Shown here in pieces: positions 11,238-22,943 of a stretch of 64,000 nt of DNA. Origin of the DNA: Notospermus geniculatus (lineage: Eukaryota > Nemertea > Pilidiophora > Heteronemertea > Lineidae). The stretch lies in assembly GCA_002633025.1 (NCBI GenBank), contig NMRB01000211.1:211284-275283 (forward strand), given 5' to 3'. The notes below the pieces were generated by a model. It saw only the letters and a list, made by a program, of their open reading frames with translations, was not told the DNA's origin and searched no databases. How positions within the stretch are numbered: position 1 is the first letter of the stretch; each line of letters starts with the position of its first letter. Made by a program: the position numbers and the translations under genes.

Positions 11238-11431
11238 CTTGAAGAGGTTGTTGTTGTGTGAAGGGCAAGGACGATGAAATGCAAATAACGTTTCTTATGA
11301 TGCCTATCTTGCAGAGCTGGAATGAAAAGAATAATGTAACGCTGTAGGCTACCATTTCCTGCAAAAGTACATGAATACGGGAAATTGACAAACATTATGT
11401 ACACGTACATGATGTAGGCTACATGTCTTAA

Positions 11432-11519
11432 AGGACCACAGTATTGCTTCCCAATCCTGCGTTACACCTACCCGCGTTAAGGGAGACCTCTATTGACGAC
11501 TTGGTAAACTACGCATGCA
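11432..11519 (+). mobile_element. 88-bp left end of the TTAA-flanked MITE
   Basis: Starts AGGACCACAGTATTGCTTCC directly after TTAA and matches 35688-35778 with a few changes. It is truncated inside the element at ...GCATGCA, where copy B of the duplication begins. The junction shows a two-base overlap (CA). Confidence 0.85.
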
Positions 11520-12204
11520 CGAGGGCCAACAGAACATTTAGTGTCAAATGGTAATCACCAGGAGCAATTTAAGCAGGAAGCAGCCGAGTTGGTTATGGCG
11601 TGGCAGAGCCCCCTGAGGTTCATTCCACTGTCTGACATATTCTACACAAATTGCTTCTTTCATTCGCTGTTTGATGTGGCATCTTGAAGCTGCAAGGGGC
11701 ATTTTTTGTATCATCTGAGATTTTATGCACAAAACGCACATGTGTGAATTATGACAGGATTCAGATTTTTGCACACGACTTTTCTGTATACCTGAGGGAT
11801 GCATTCGATATGAATATTTTTTAGTCTCCCAGTGGATTGAGGCATTCGGAAATCTTCAGCATCAGAATGTATCTGGAGACTGGTACTCTAACACTTACTT
11901 GTGTCTGTTTAACTCCTGGTGTCAGTTGTTTTGAGTTTCACACGTTGATGTACGTATGTGTACTGGTACTTGTACTTGTAGATGTACAAGTATCATATTC
12001 TAAAATGCCTTGGTTATCAGTAGTAGGCTACATGTATCATCCGAAAACGCTTTTTGGCTTCAGAAGACCACTGACACAGTGGTCTTCTTCTTGACAACAC
12101 AATCTAAGGACTCGCTGGGTGTTTGTATTTGGAATTTATTCGATTTATGAAAATCATTTTAGTCATCATATCATACATGTATCATATCATTACCGGCGTC
12201 GTAA

Positions 12205-12460
12205 CCCTGTTGGGTTTTTGCCGGAGGTATGGAGTCCACGACAGGCTACAGTTCACCTGTGTGGGTTCTTTCACTTGCCCTGGCATAGACACTCACCCAT
12301 GTAGCACAAGGGACCACGGCTTTTAGTCCCGTCCGACGGACCCTCAATAAATATTTCACAATTATTATTTTCACAATTTTTTGTGTATGCGCCTTCGCCC
12401 GGAGTCGAACTCGCGCCGACCCATTACACAGTTTGGTAGTCAAGCGGTCACCGGGCTTAG
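12205..12460 (-). mobile_element. tRNA-derived SINE, copy B
   Basis: Duplicate of the SINE at 10190-10497, carried along with the tandem unit. The tRNA-like head spans 12394-12460 with the B box at 12402-12412. Confidence 0.55.
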
Positions 12461-13016
12461 AAATGAATTTATTTCTGAGTTTCCTTAAATCCAAGATCAA
12501 CAGAATCGTATCCATTCACATCAATAATGAACTGCTCATAAACCTCTACGAGAGAATGCTACGTTGAAACTTTGAAAATGGGATAAAGAGAACATTTCAC
12601 CTGACTTCGTTTCGCGACTACTAACTTTTATGAATTCGTAGCCTCCACAATGCTCCGGGCATCGAACCTCAGCTCCAAATTGACTGCCCACATTGGGCTT
12701 TAAAATGACACTCCTACATAATATCTTGTGAAGTTTAATGATTCTCAAGTGAGACTTTCTCGCGATATATCTCTGATGGCTGGCCACTCATTCCAGCCCC
12801 AGGATGTAAATGTACAGTACTCATTCATGTACCAATCTCTTTGCCTTCAGGGTTGTTAGTTGTAATGGGTTCCTACACGAGGAAGCAAAAGGGCTTTATA
12901 TGATATGCCGTCGGCATTTACCCTGTAGGTGTCCTTGTTAGCAAAGGCAGTAGGTACAGCCTTCACTGACCTGTCGAGCTCACGATCAACAAGTTAAAGA
13001 AGTATGCGTTAACAGT

Positions 13017-13219
13017 TTACGCTGATGGTTCTTGTGACCAAAGGCAATACTCGATTCCATAGTTCAGCTTTCGTTGATGATAAACAAGTTGCGTTAAAAT
13101 ACTGCCAGTTAGTCGGTAATCATCGTGGAAATAGCTTTGTGAAGCGAAAAAGATGTGGATGGCTCCCGGGGTGTTCTTGAAACGAATCGAAAGGTCATGA
13201 AGTGAACAGAAGTCGTTTG
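13017..13219 (-). pseudogene. Possible coding exon or remnant, copy B
   Basis: Counterpart of 11035-11237 with the same frame, acceptor-like site and stop codon. See that entry for the substitution pattern. Confidence 0.25.
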
Positions 13220-13415
13220 CTTGAAGAGGTTTTGTGTGAAGGGCAAGGACGATGAAATGCAAATAACGTTTCTCATGATGACTATCTTGCAGAGCTGGAA
13301 CGAAAAGAATAATGTAACGCTGTAGGCTACCATTTCCTGCAAAAGTACATGAATACGGCAAATTGACAAACATGTACATTATGTACACGTACATGATCTA
13401 GGCTACATGTCTTAA

Positions 13416-16400
13416 ACAGCAGGTCGAATTGATCCTGAAGATCGTACATGACGTAACGTGTAGTAGTTGTATTGCATCGAACTATCTGATCCCCCCACCC
13501 CAAACATATACATGTAATTGCTCTGCAATCGAACCAAACCTCCACGCGTTCACAATCGTTGAATTAAAATGTGACCTACATGTACATTCATTGCCCCTGA
13601 ACCTCAAACAACGCAAAGAACATCTATAAATTGTTACCACGAAAAAATCATCCTTTAAGAAAGAATGTGAACACGTTTCGTCGATAATGATGACAATCAT
13701 GATATGAGGGAAGGCCATTCGATCAGGACCGTGTGTACCAGAATCAATAAGAGTGTCTACCCTTTGTTGTGAAGCATCTGCAAGAAAGGTTCAGACACCG
13801 AGACTTTTGCCACTAATACCGAAGATTAGTGAATATCCGCAAGATGTAGCCTACTTTTATATTGTAGGCCTACTTTTGTCCCAGGAGAGTGGTGCCGGGA
13901 GAGAAAGTGTCTATGGGTTTTGATTCACTCGGATAGGCCTCAGTGACAAATGCATAGTACATTAGGACTTACATGCATATCGCTGTGCATGCATGTACAT
14001 TTTGAGTCCATGTATTGGCTGTGTAGTATTAGCATTAGTGTTCTCGTTAGGAGGGATTTCTTAACTCGAATGTCGGCCCTTCCACCGTTACACATTTAGA
14101 ACATTTGCCCAGATATTTGACAGAGTGCGGTTTGGGTGTTGTTGTCTTCTACCTTACAACAACCATGCGTTCACGATGTTCATTGCCTCATAACACTCGA
14201 AAGAACTCTCGATCTTCGTCGACTTGCTCCTTCAGTATACTCTGATGAAGTCGGATGAGTGTTGATGAAAGGATCAAATCCTAATTGTAAAATGATTACC
14301 CTTCGTATTATGTAGCTACCTCACTAATAAACCAGGTGGAAGTCTCGAATTGTTCAAATTTGCATGGTTCTTTCCGGCGGCAAAACCTTCTGTTGTATCG
14401 GAACATGCCGACAGCAGTGGCATGTGCAATTTCAATGTCCTACAGTACGTAATGTACGTCCTACATACGTAATGTACGTTGTAGTACGGTATGTCTTATC
14501 CGGCCAACTCGTCAAACACGCAAGTCATTCGAATATTCATGTTATTGGGAAGTGGCCTAGGGCTATGCATGTAAACGCACAAAATACACTGTGTGGACTT
14601 GTCTTGGTCAGCAGACGAATACGATTGACGCAAGGCGTAATGTCAGCTGAAAAAAAGGTGTGGTAGTGTCAACAATGTACAGGGGAAGGGCTATGTAATC
14701 CTTATAAGCCTTCGAATAAGTTGGCCTAGGCAGTCAAAAATTTGCGTGGTCGGCAAGTTCCCCTACATTGGCCTGAACGTGTTCTCTGCAGTAAGCAGGA
14801 ACCAAGAAAGTGGCTTCCGTCAACGGGTCTCCGGCAAGCAAAAAAAAACTGCTCGACGTAGCCCACATGTACACGTACATTCCATCAGACGTGGTATACA
14901 TGATGAGATCGTTCGCTTCTGCAGTTTGTCTATCCGATGCGATTTTATGAACCCGTGAGCACGAATGACACTGTGCTCTTGATAATAATATACATATCCG
15001 AGATATCCGATATAGTTATTCACCGCGGGATGACGGTATGTATTTTGCCGCGGTCTTACAATGGGACCCCCGGAAATGATGTTTGAAATTATGAGAGCCA
15101 AATCCGTGGTCTTTCATTTCTTTCTCGCCAGAAGTTCTGCGGATATGTTAGATTAGATTATGTGGACAATGATACGAAATTAATTATCCATGTGGAGGTT
15201 TTGCCGTGGGAGTAGTGTACAAAATTGTTCGCTCTGCTTTTGCCCTTGGTTCATTAGAATATGCGTTACGTGAACAACCCACTCGCAGAAATCGTGGCTT
15301 GTTTGCACACTGGCACAGTTTGATTTCACGATAGAGGGCGGCCTCGGACTAGTTGTGACCTTGACATCTCCCCAAGGACAGATTATGACACGATTGGAAT
15401 TGAAATCACGCAAAACAAGGGGTAGATTTTTAAAATAATAATTTCTTTTCCCATAAGACTTAATACGGCGTAGCAACATGTCGCAAAAGGTGATTAAATT
15501 GTTCGTGGACCATTTCCTAAACGCCCTCGATGATTTAAGCACAGACCCATTAAACAGGCGAATGTTGAAGAACACCTCATTCGTTCTTGAAAATCGTGAC
15601 TCCCCACGGCTACCACCGGATTGCCATGCACTCAGCGCATGGTTCGTCAGATATTACCGGTAGGGGAACCCCTTAATTAGCTGTCGTAACTCTTTTGTCA
15701 AGCAGGAACATAGGCATTAGCAACATTAACGGTCTTATCTATGCATGACCAGTAAACTGCTCTGCGTGCAAAGAATGAACGTTTATCATTCATTTTTCAT
15801 TAACCAAAAGTTGCGGAGGTCGAAGCAATCTTCTGTAAGTAGATTATCCGTGTCCGCAGATTTCATGGAGGTTTGCCTCCCAGAGGAGTCATTCGCAAGG
15901 CAGGTGACGAGAACCTGTACAATCTTTTGCATTAGGAGCATGCTACAAATTTAAAGGTGTTCTGACATTACTACAGGAGTTGTGGCGAACCAAATGGGCA
16001 ATATCTTGATCCCAGAATCTTTCGACAGGCGTAATGGAAGCCATCAATGAGTTACGGGAAGCCCTACCTTCGCAGGATGCCTCGATCGCTCTTATCTGCG
16101 GGACCGGCTGTCGGTAGAATTCCAACGATTCTGATGCGGGATTCGGAGAAGGTCCCCGCGTGGTCCACTATGGCAATTGTCAGCGCTGGTGGAACCTTAG
16201 TGAGTAGGACGATTTGATGTCGTGAAGAAACTGTTCGTGTGTAATGGCCTATCAACACAGAGTGTTCCTTAGCAAAGATATGAACCAACACGAGTCGGAA
16301 TAGTGCCGAATTTGCAAGCCATTTCGCGACTTGCAAATTCCAAGTTATCAATTTAAATTGAATTTGTAATAGCCTACCGGTACAGGTTGACATCATTACA

Positions 16401-17240
16401 TTATCACAGTTTGAATTCTGCCGACACCCACCAAGAGGGCAATTAAGTAAACGACTGCTTTTCAGTGCACTCGGCTTGATCCGGAACGGCAACGTTTACC
16501 CGCAAGTCTTCCGCCATGGGTTCCCGTCGGTGGTATCAAAGTGGTGAATGGTTTGATCTTGGCTGTAACACGCTAACCGACTCATCCGATGCGTGCGATC
16601 AACAGGCTGTTTTCATTTGAGACGTCCATAGTGGTCCTTATGTCTATGAGATTTGGGCAGGATCCGTCCTTCTACTGACATGACTGAGCAGAAATCGGCA
16701 AATCAAACATCCAACTTAAAGCTATACTGCAGAAAACGAAACAATGCGCTGACCCGAAAGAAAACTCTCATGAAGCGCAATGTCCGCGACGATGTTTACA
16801 TGAACAATGATCTTCTCCGCCACAAGCCACTCCATGAATGAAGCTGAGCCACAGAAGGACGTCAGACAATGTAAAACATCCCAAAATATCCCAACAACAC
16901 ATTACTGCACATACCACAAAGAAATGAAAATTTTTACGCATTCGTACCAGATGCATTCTCCTAAGCATCGCTACTATCAAGCTAATAGTGTCCATTACTC
17001 ATCCCTACTTCGAACAGCATCCACGACAACTGGGGTCCCTTGAGTGCCATCACAAACACATTTCAGACCCCATAAACCTATCCCATCCGTGTTGAACCTG
17101 AGATGAGCTCCCCTAAATTTTCTTCAGTTTTTCTGTTCGAAAATATGTTGTAATGCAACTGGGAAAAATCTGTTCGCGGTGACGGTGGGGCTCGGTTAGA
17201 AGATCTTGCGACAACTACGGAACGCCGACACGTTCCATAC
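13416..17240. other. Sparse non-coding stretch
   Basis: No supported gene. A small tandem repeat (TACGTAATGTACGT twice, about 14444-14480) is present. Open frames at 15478-15663 and 16064-16492 have no splice support or recognisable domain. Confidence 0.35.
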
Positions 17241-17368
17241 AGAGTTTTCGGAAAGCCCCGAAACTCCAACGCTATATACCTATCTACCTATCTGTTTATT
17301 TGGTGCTCCCTTTGTGGCATCAATCAGTGTGGTTGGTGTTGGCGTTTTAGGGGTTTTGAGAACACTCT
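17241..17368. mobile_element. Fold-back element, second copy of the AGAG family
   Basis: AGAGTTTTCGGAAAGCCCCG at the left and the reverse complement AGAGTGTTCTCAAAACCCCT at the right, each followed by AACNCCAAC, resemble the ends of 7047-7175. The middle differs, with a TATC-rich segment. Confidence 0.55.
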
Positions 17369-17616
17369 TTAGTGATGAGGTGGAGCGTGAACACGCTCTG
17401 TGTAGGCCATTTCATACTTCCTCGCCTGATCGTATGCAAAATGGAAAATGCTTTGTTTGGCATAACCGTTGTGAGAAATAACAGAGCATTTTCCGTTTCG
17501 CAAAGTGTGATCTGGCGCTGAAGCGTTTCAGCGTTTTGCACTGCCCGTTGGGAGTAAACCATTGTTACTTGTTGCCTCGATGCCTACAAACAATACATGC
17601 TCAAATGTACTTGCAG

Positions 17617-17835
17617 GAGGCTTTGTTCGACGAAGCCTGCCGTAAAGTACGAGTCAGCCTCATCAGAAGAAGCAGAAAACTGGCGGTAACGAAGCGACAG
17701 AACATTACAGGGTGTTCATTACTGGAAAGAACGTCAACAGACTTCATCAGGTGGAAGAGTGGCAATTATCATTTCGATGCTTCATTTATTTTCAAGAATT
17801 TTACGCACAGGAGAACATCTCAGAAACAATTATGA
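17617..17835 (+). CDS. Possible terminal coding exon, unrecognised
   Basis: A TTGCAG acceptor-like site at 17616 precedes 72 open codons (EALFDEACRKVRVSL...) ending in TGA at 17833-17835. The composition is basic and polar, plausible for protein, but the pyrimidine tract is weak and the phase (0) does not fit the donor at 9166. It could be chance. Confidence 0.22.
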   Translation, partial: EALFDEACRKVRVSLIRRSRKLAVTKRQNITGCSLLERTSTDFIRWKSGNYHFDASFIFKNFTHRRTSQKQL

Positions 17836-18021
17836 TTAACGATGTTTTTCGTCACAGGAATAGTTAAGTGCAAATAGACGTCAAAGTCAAATTAACTTGA
17901 TCATGATCTCTGAGCACGCTAGGGTGAAGCGAAAGTAGCAAGTTCAGCAACTACTGATCAGTCATGAATACGGCTTCTGTTGCCTACGCGGAATACAAGC
18001 AACGGACAAAGGTTACTATTA

Positions 18022-18177
18022 GGGAGATTAAGAAATCAAACGATAAACGTAAACTTTACATTGTACGACAACGTTATTTTTCATACTTCACATTCACCGA
18101 ATTTTATATTGCGTTTTGGTACAAAAATAACGTTGTCGTTAACGTTTACGTTTATCATTTGATTTCCTAACCTCCGT
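18022..18177. mobile_element. MITE family M1, copy 1 (oldest-looking)
   Basis: GGGAGATTAAGAAATCAAAC at the left and, reverse complemented, GGAGGTTAGGAAATCAAATG at the right. Likely 4-bp target duplication ATTA at 18018-18021 and 18178-18181. Related copies: 22794-22943 and 33854-34003. Confidence 0.75.
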
Positions 18178-18275
18178 ATTATAGGGACAACATACTGGGC
18201 TTTGGGCCGTCAGAGAAGCGCAGTGGAAACACCTGGGCCTGTCACTTCTTGACATTCCAGGTGTGACGAGAATCA

Positions 18276-18325
18276 ACGTCCTAGGAATGCAAGCCCGCAA
18301 ACGTCCTAGGAATGCAAGCCCGCAA
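18276..18325. repeat. 25-bp unit, two tandem copies
   Basis: ACGTCCTAGGAATGCAAGCC plus CGCAA is repeated twice without mismatch. Confidence 0.9.
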
Positions 18326-18497
18326 ACAATAGCCGGCTATTGTAGAGTTATATTCGAATGGTCATGCTCTCTATAGCGATATATTCTAATCCCTCGCTGA
18401 ACAATAGGGCCGGACTCTTGATTCCAAGGGGATTTTGATCCCTGTTACACCTGTTCGATCCCCGCTCTTCATGCAAGAGAGAGCGACACTCTTGATA

Positions 18498-19126
18498 GAG
18501 TAGGTTTTCTTCGGGTAGTCTGGTTTCCTCCTGCTGTGCTTAGATTCCCCCAATATTGTCTACAGAGCAACATGTAAAAATGATGTCACAGGCGGTCAGC
18601 TCTCGATTCGGTATTTCAACAACAAACTCGGTATTCATTAGGAAGTCATTCAGCAAGTGTTCCAATGATCTTACGCATTACTTTGGTTGTTTATGGTGGT
18701 TGCAAGTCGATAAGAAAAAATTCTATCTTAGTATTGTGTCTTATTGCAATATCAATCAAACGAACACTTTGTAATTTCATGCCGCAGTGCACAAAGACGA
18801 AGTATCATTTTGCGTGCGAATTCACACCGCAAGCAATATCGTGATGTGTTGTGCCGAATTTGCCAGCGAATTCTCAACGTACGTGTTCATGTATGCATTG
18901 AATTTGTGGTAGCAAGACATGCACGCTCCCTTTTTTGCTAATAATGCATTGGCCTCACAGGCACAATGTTTTGTGGTGAATCACCTAGACATCAAACCGA
19001 CGTTGTCACACACCTACCCAGCAACCAGAAAAGAACAACACTCCTTCATACTACCACTCGATATCAATTGTCATATCCTAGAACTACAAATAGACATGCA
19101 TGAACTGACACAGTATTTTGGCTATT
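18498..19126. repeat. Tandem duplication 2, copy A
   Basis: Begins GAGTAGGTTTTCTTCGGGTA right after CTTGATA (empty TA target) and matches 19219-19850 at an offset of 721-724 bp with a few substitutions and small indels. Ends at ...TTTTGGCTATT. Confidence 0.9.
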
Positions 19127-19127
19127 A

Positions 19128-19218
19128 CGCGTGTGATTAAAGGTCCGTGGAAAATCCAACGATCAATTTCCTAGCTTCCGCATTCCATTAGGTCAAAGAT
19201 AGATGTTGCCAGACTTTA
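19128..19218. mobile_element. About 90-bp end of the TA-flanked MITE
   Basis: CGCGTGTGATTAAAGGTCCG ... CCAGACTT-TA is the reverse complement of 29409-29499 with very few changes. Its outer end is intact, including the TA, and abuts copy B. Its inner end is truncated and abuts copy A. Confidence 0.85.
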
Positions 19219-19850
19219 GAGTAGGTTTTCTTCGGGTAGTCTGGTTTCCTCCTGCTGTGCTTAGATTCCCCCAATATTGTCTACAGAGCAACATGTAAAA
19301 TGATGTCATTGGCGGTCAGCTCTCGATTCGGTATTTCAACAACAAACTCGGTATTCATTAGGAAGTCATTCAGCAAGTGTTCCAATGATCTTACGCATTA
19401 CTTTGGTTGTTTATGGTGGTTGCAAGTCGATAAGAAAAAAGTCTATCTTAGTATTGTATCTTATTGCAATATGAGTACTCAATCAAACGAACACTTTGTA
19501 ATTTCATGCCGCAGCGCACACAGACAAAGTATCATTTTGCGTGCGAAGTCACACCGCAAGTAATATCGTAATGTCTTGTGCCAAATTTACAGCGAATTCT
19601 CAATGTACATGTTCATGTATGCATTGAATTTGTGGTAGCAAGACATGCACACTCCCCTTTGTTAATAATGCATTGGCCTCACATGCAGAATGTTTTGTGG
19701 TAAATCACCTAGACATCAAACCGACGTTGTCACACACCTACCCAGCAACCAGAAAAGGACAACACTCCTTCATACTACCACTCGATATCAATTGTCATAT
19801 CCTAGAACTACAAATAGACATGCATGAACTGACACAGTATTTTGGCTATT
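19219..19850. repeat. Tandem duplication 2, copy B
   Basis: Second copy of 18498-19126, preceded by the MITE terminus and continuing after 19850 into single-copy sequence (GGGTTTCCATTGG). Confidence 0.9.
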
Positions 19851-22257
19851 GGGTTTCCATTGGATATCGACCTCAACAACCACCATTGCATCAGCTCTGC
19901 CAGGCGGTCTGCATCCAGGCAATTTGTCCATGCAAGAAACTTTAGCTAGAAAAGTTTCTTCAGCTCTGCAGTGGAAATTAAACAAACATCTCACATGACT
20001 TATTGAAATTCACCTTACAACTCCTTCCACGCCATGACAATGCACATGGGTGTGCTTAACCGCTAGATTAACAAAACATGCTTGTTTTTTCATCCAGCCG
20101 AGACAAATGGTGGAGATGATAGCATTGGTGTTGGAGAAAACTTTTAGTCGCTGTGGGCGTGCACTAGTACGGTACAGGAATTCATCATTTTCACGTACAG
20201 TACATGTAGTGTTGGTCATATCCGATTCACAGCTCGGATTCTATAATTCAGTTGGTTTTGCAAGTTAATTATCGTCCTCTACCACCAGAATCTAATATCC
20301 TATCCGTTGATACCATGACTACTGTAGAATTTCTAATCGCTGATTCAAGTTTGAAATACATGTATTTAATACGGTATATGTATGTCCTCAGCGATGCAAC
20401 CACGATCTGCTATCTTCGCGTTTCCCGACAGTTCGAGCCTTTTCACAAATTCCACTTGATTTCGGCACTGTGTTCACATACATGTATATACGCGTGCATA
20501 ACGCCATGTACTGTCATCTTGGCTGCTCCCTTCAAAAGAAATTCATTTGACATTGAGAAATTTTAAAAAACACGTACTGAATGAATCCTTAAATTGTCCA
20601 GACGCAGACTCTAAACTCCCACTTACCTGTCCCATTCCTAAACTAGGAAAAAATGTCTAAATCCTAGTTGAAGATGTACATGTACATGTACGTATTTTCA
20701 TCGAAAAAATGGTCTTGGCAGTGAAAGGGTTGCAGCTACGATGAAATTGCAATATCATTGATATCTTCATTTCGCTATCTCGGCACCGACATGACCGCAG
20801 CATGGCCAATTAGATTCAAATAATGTTTCCATATTCCGATGAAGACTGATGATCTTTAGATGAGCAACGGAAGGATGAAGCGGTAATAACGAGGTTGTGG
20901 CCGATGATGCTGATATCAACATTAATAATGACTGGCCTTGCGATTAGGGTCATGAGAGCTTCAAGCGTAGTCATTAACGGCCCGTTTCAACTACAGCGGT
21001 TTCCGCCGCATTTTGCGATGGGCGGTGCGGTTTTCACAAGGTTGGGAGTTTTTTCTATAGTCTAACAGCTGTAGTGGCCTTAAAGCTCAACTGCATGAAC
21101 AAAAACACTACAGCCCTGCAGTATTAAGTGCAAACGCCCTTCGAAGTACCTCCAGAACATGATAGACTACCGGTCTGTTTGGTGGCGCCACTGTATTCAG
21201 TCTTGGGGTCTCAATCGAGACACATCAAGCGTCAGCGTCCAAGTGACAGAGCCCACCACAGCGGTTTCCAACACTTGCCGTGCGGGCTCCACAGGGCTTT
21301 GTACTGTAGTGGTAATGACTCGTTTCACTTCGACTACGTAGTTGCCCTGCAAGCAAGAATGAGCTGACGCCAATCAATAACCACCGTAGTGGGTTTGGGT
21401 CATTAATATCATTGCGACCAAAGCCGCTATAAGTACATTGTGCGTAAATACGTTTGATGTCCTAAAGATATAGCTTACAGAGGGGCTAAAAGAGGGTTCG
21501 CGACTATATCAGCACCACTTCAAAAAGCTTTCCATGATATTTTGTCGGCTAACTTTGCTTTGTTGCGGCAAATGTTCATTCACAATGCTTGACTGAGTAG
21601 AGGGAAAGATGAAAACATGGCCGAAGCTAGGGACAAGGGGCAAATGCCCCGAAACGTCACCGAAAAACATGCTTTCCATCTACGGAGTTTCGGCGAAAAG
21701 GGACAAAAAGGTGAAGTTTTTGCCCCCTTGCTCCCCCGGAGCCAAATGCCCCCCAAAACAGCTATGGCCTGGAAAATATTGAAGTGATTGCAATGCTGTT
21801 CAACAGACGAATATCTTGTTAATAAAGGAAGGTGACTGAAAATATACGACAAAAAGCACTGATTAACAGTCGCAGCACCTTGGTCTGATTTTCGCCGTGG
21901 ACGTAAAATCACCCGTGGCGTATCAAAAATGACCACCTTATAACCACCCCCATAAGTGTACGGTGTCTTTCAATCCGATACTATCATTAAGTCTAGTTTT
22001 AATAATTGTGCCCTTCGGTTAAACTAATCTAAGTTTCCATATACATGTAATAACTCATTACGTCTGTACCCGCTGGCATCTCTGAGAAATCATTTCCTTG
22101 TTTTTAAAGTGCAGCTTTTATCTTTCACAAAGGTCTGGTCATTTTGCTTTGTTGCCTTTGGTGGTCTATAATTATCACTTAAAGTATGTATGTATTGTCC
22201 TGGTTGGCGAACCACAGTCGAATCCGTTTCAGGACGAAAATGTGGTCTGTACGGACA
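19851..22257. other. Non-coding stretch with weak inverted repeats
   Basis: No supported gene. Near 20985-21085 a CTACAGCGG/CTGTAGTGG inverted pair suggests another small hairpin. The TIR-like element at 21616-21782 is listed separately. Confidence 0.35.
21616..21782. mobile_element. Possible TIR element with GGGGCAAATG ends
   Basis: CATGGCCGAAGCTAGGGACA at 21616 is loosely mirrored by a right end whose reverse complement reads CAGGCCATAGCTGTTTTGGG. G-runs and GCAAATGCC/GCATTTGG occur in both arms. Only moderately matched. Confidence 0.3.
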
Positions 22258-22707
22258 TTTCCAATAAAGATGGCGGTCTTTTAGTTCTCACCATATGGGC
22301 CGATTTTTTAAACGATGGCGAAGATAACCATCGGGTTTCATTAACCCTCAGTTGACAAACTGTTTGTTAATCGAAGTGAATTTTTCGATTTTATGAATCG
22401 TTGATAGTCAAACATTCTAAAAGTCAAAAGGTTTACTTTGATTAATTCACGGTTTGTCAGAAAAGCCGATGGTTAAACCGAGGTTTACCTTAACTATCGT
22501 TTAAAAAATCGGCCCTATGACGTTAGAAGCTTAAAATACCGGTTTAATGGCCGCTGGCACGCTTAGCTGGTCAAGCGGGCCATGGGCACAAAATTTTAGG
22601 TGAAATAATTGTCTGAGAGGAAGAGTTTGGTAGTGTTATATCATGCTTGGACAAATGGCCACGGCGTCATGTGGGAGAACTAGTAGGCCACCATCTTTGT
22701 TGGAAAA
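22258..22707. mobile_element. TIR element family M2, interrupted copy
   Basis: TTTCCAATAAAGATGGCGGT at the left and, reverse complemented, TTTCCAACAAAGATGGTGGC at the right. After removing the hairpin at 22297-22515 the sequence aligns over most of its length with the inverted copy at 43420-43651 (shared CACAAAA, TTTAGGT, AATAATTGT, GTTTGGTAGTGTTA, ATCATGCTTG). Confidence 0.8.
22297..22515. mobile_element. GGGCC-ended fold-back element inserted in M2
   Basis: GGGCCGATTTTTTAAACGAT at the left mirrors AATCGGCCC at the right. It is flanked by TAT at 22294-22296 and 22516-22518. The M2 copy at 43.5 kb has a single uninterrupted CACCATATGACGTC at the same place, proving a 219-bp insertion with a 3-bp target duplication. 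GGGCC-type ends with a 3-bp duplication fit the PIF/Harbinger superfamily, by inference. Confidence 0.85.
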
Positions 22708-22793
22708 GTCTATATATGTGTACCTTACAGTATGTCACAGAATGAACTGAGAAATAAGTAAAACGGCAAGTAGTTGGCCCGAGGAGGGTTAAT

Positions 22794-22943
22794 GGGGAGG
22801 TTTCGAAATCAAACGATAAACCAAAACTTTACGATAACGTTATTTTTCATACTACACATTAACCAGATTTTGCATTGCATTTTCGGTACAAAAATAAAGT
22901 TGTCGTTAAAGTTTACGTTTATCGTTTGATTTCGAAACCTCCC
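22794..22943. mobile_element. MITE family M1, copy 2
   Basis: GGGGAGGTTTCGAAATCAAA ... its reverse complement ending CCTCCC, with target duplication TAAT at 22790-22793 and 22944-22947. The flank AGTAGTTGGCCC...AGGGTTAATATGAATC exists without the MITE at 47262, giving an empty site. Confidence 0.9.

Larger units (their letters stand above)
9539..11431. repeat. Tandem duplication 1, copy A
   Basis: Starts GAGGGCCAACAGAACATTTA and matches 11521-13415 at an offset of 1982-1984 bp, with scattered substitutions and several small indels (for example 16 bp extra in copy B near 12940). Copy A ends exactly at a TTAA (11428-11431), immediately followed by 88 bp of a MITE end. Confidence 0.9.
11521..13415. 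repeat. Tandem duplication 1, copy B
   Basis: Second copy of the unit at 9539-11431. Here the terminal TTAA (13412-13415) is empty and runs straight into single-copy sequence (ACAGCAGGTCG), so copy B keeps the unoccupied target site. Confidence 0.9.

Noticed and set aside
14235-14290. Hammerhead-ribozyme-like text (CTGATGA ... GAAA followed by GGATCAAATCC)
   Set aside because: The order of core elements fits, and stem III with a CTA cleavage triplet is possible, but stems I and II do not pair convincingly.
20625-20700. Good minus-strand donor (GACAG/GTAAGT)
   Set aside because: The only acceptor close upstream would leave an 11-bp exon, and no open frame leads into it.
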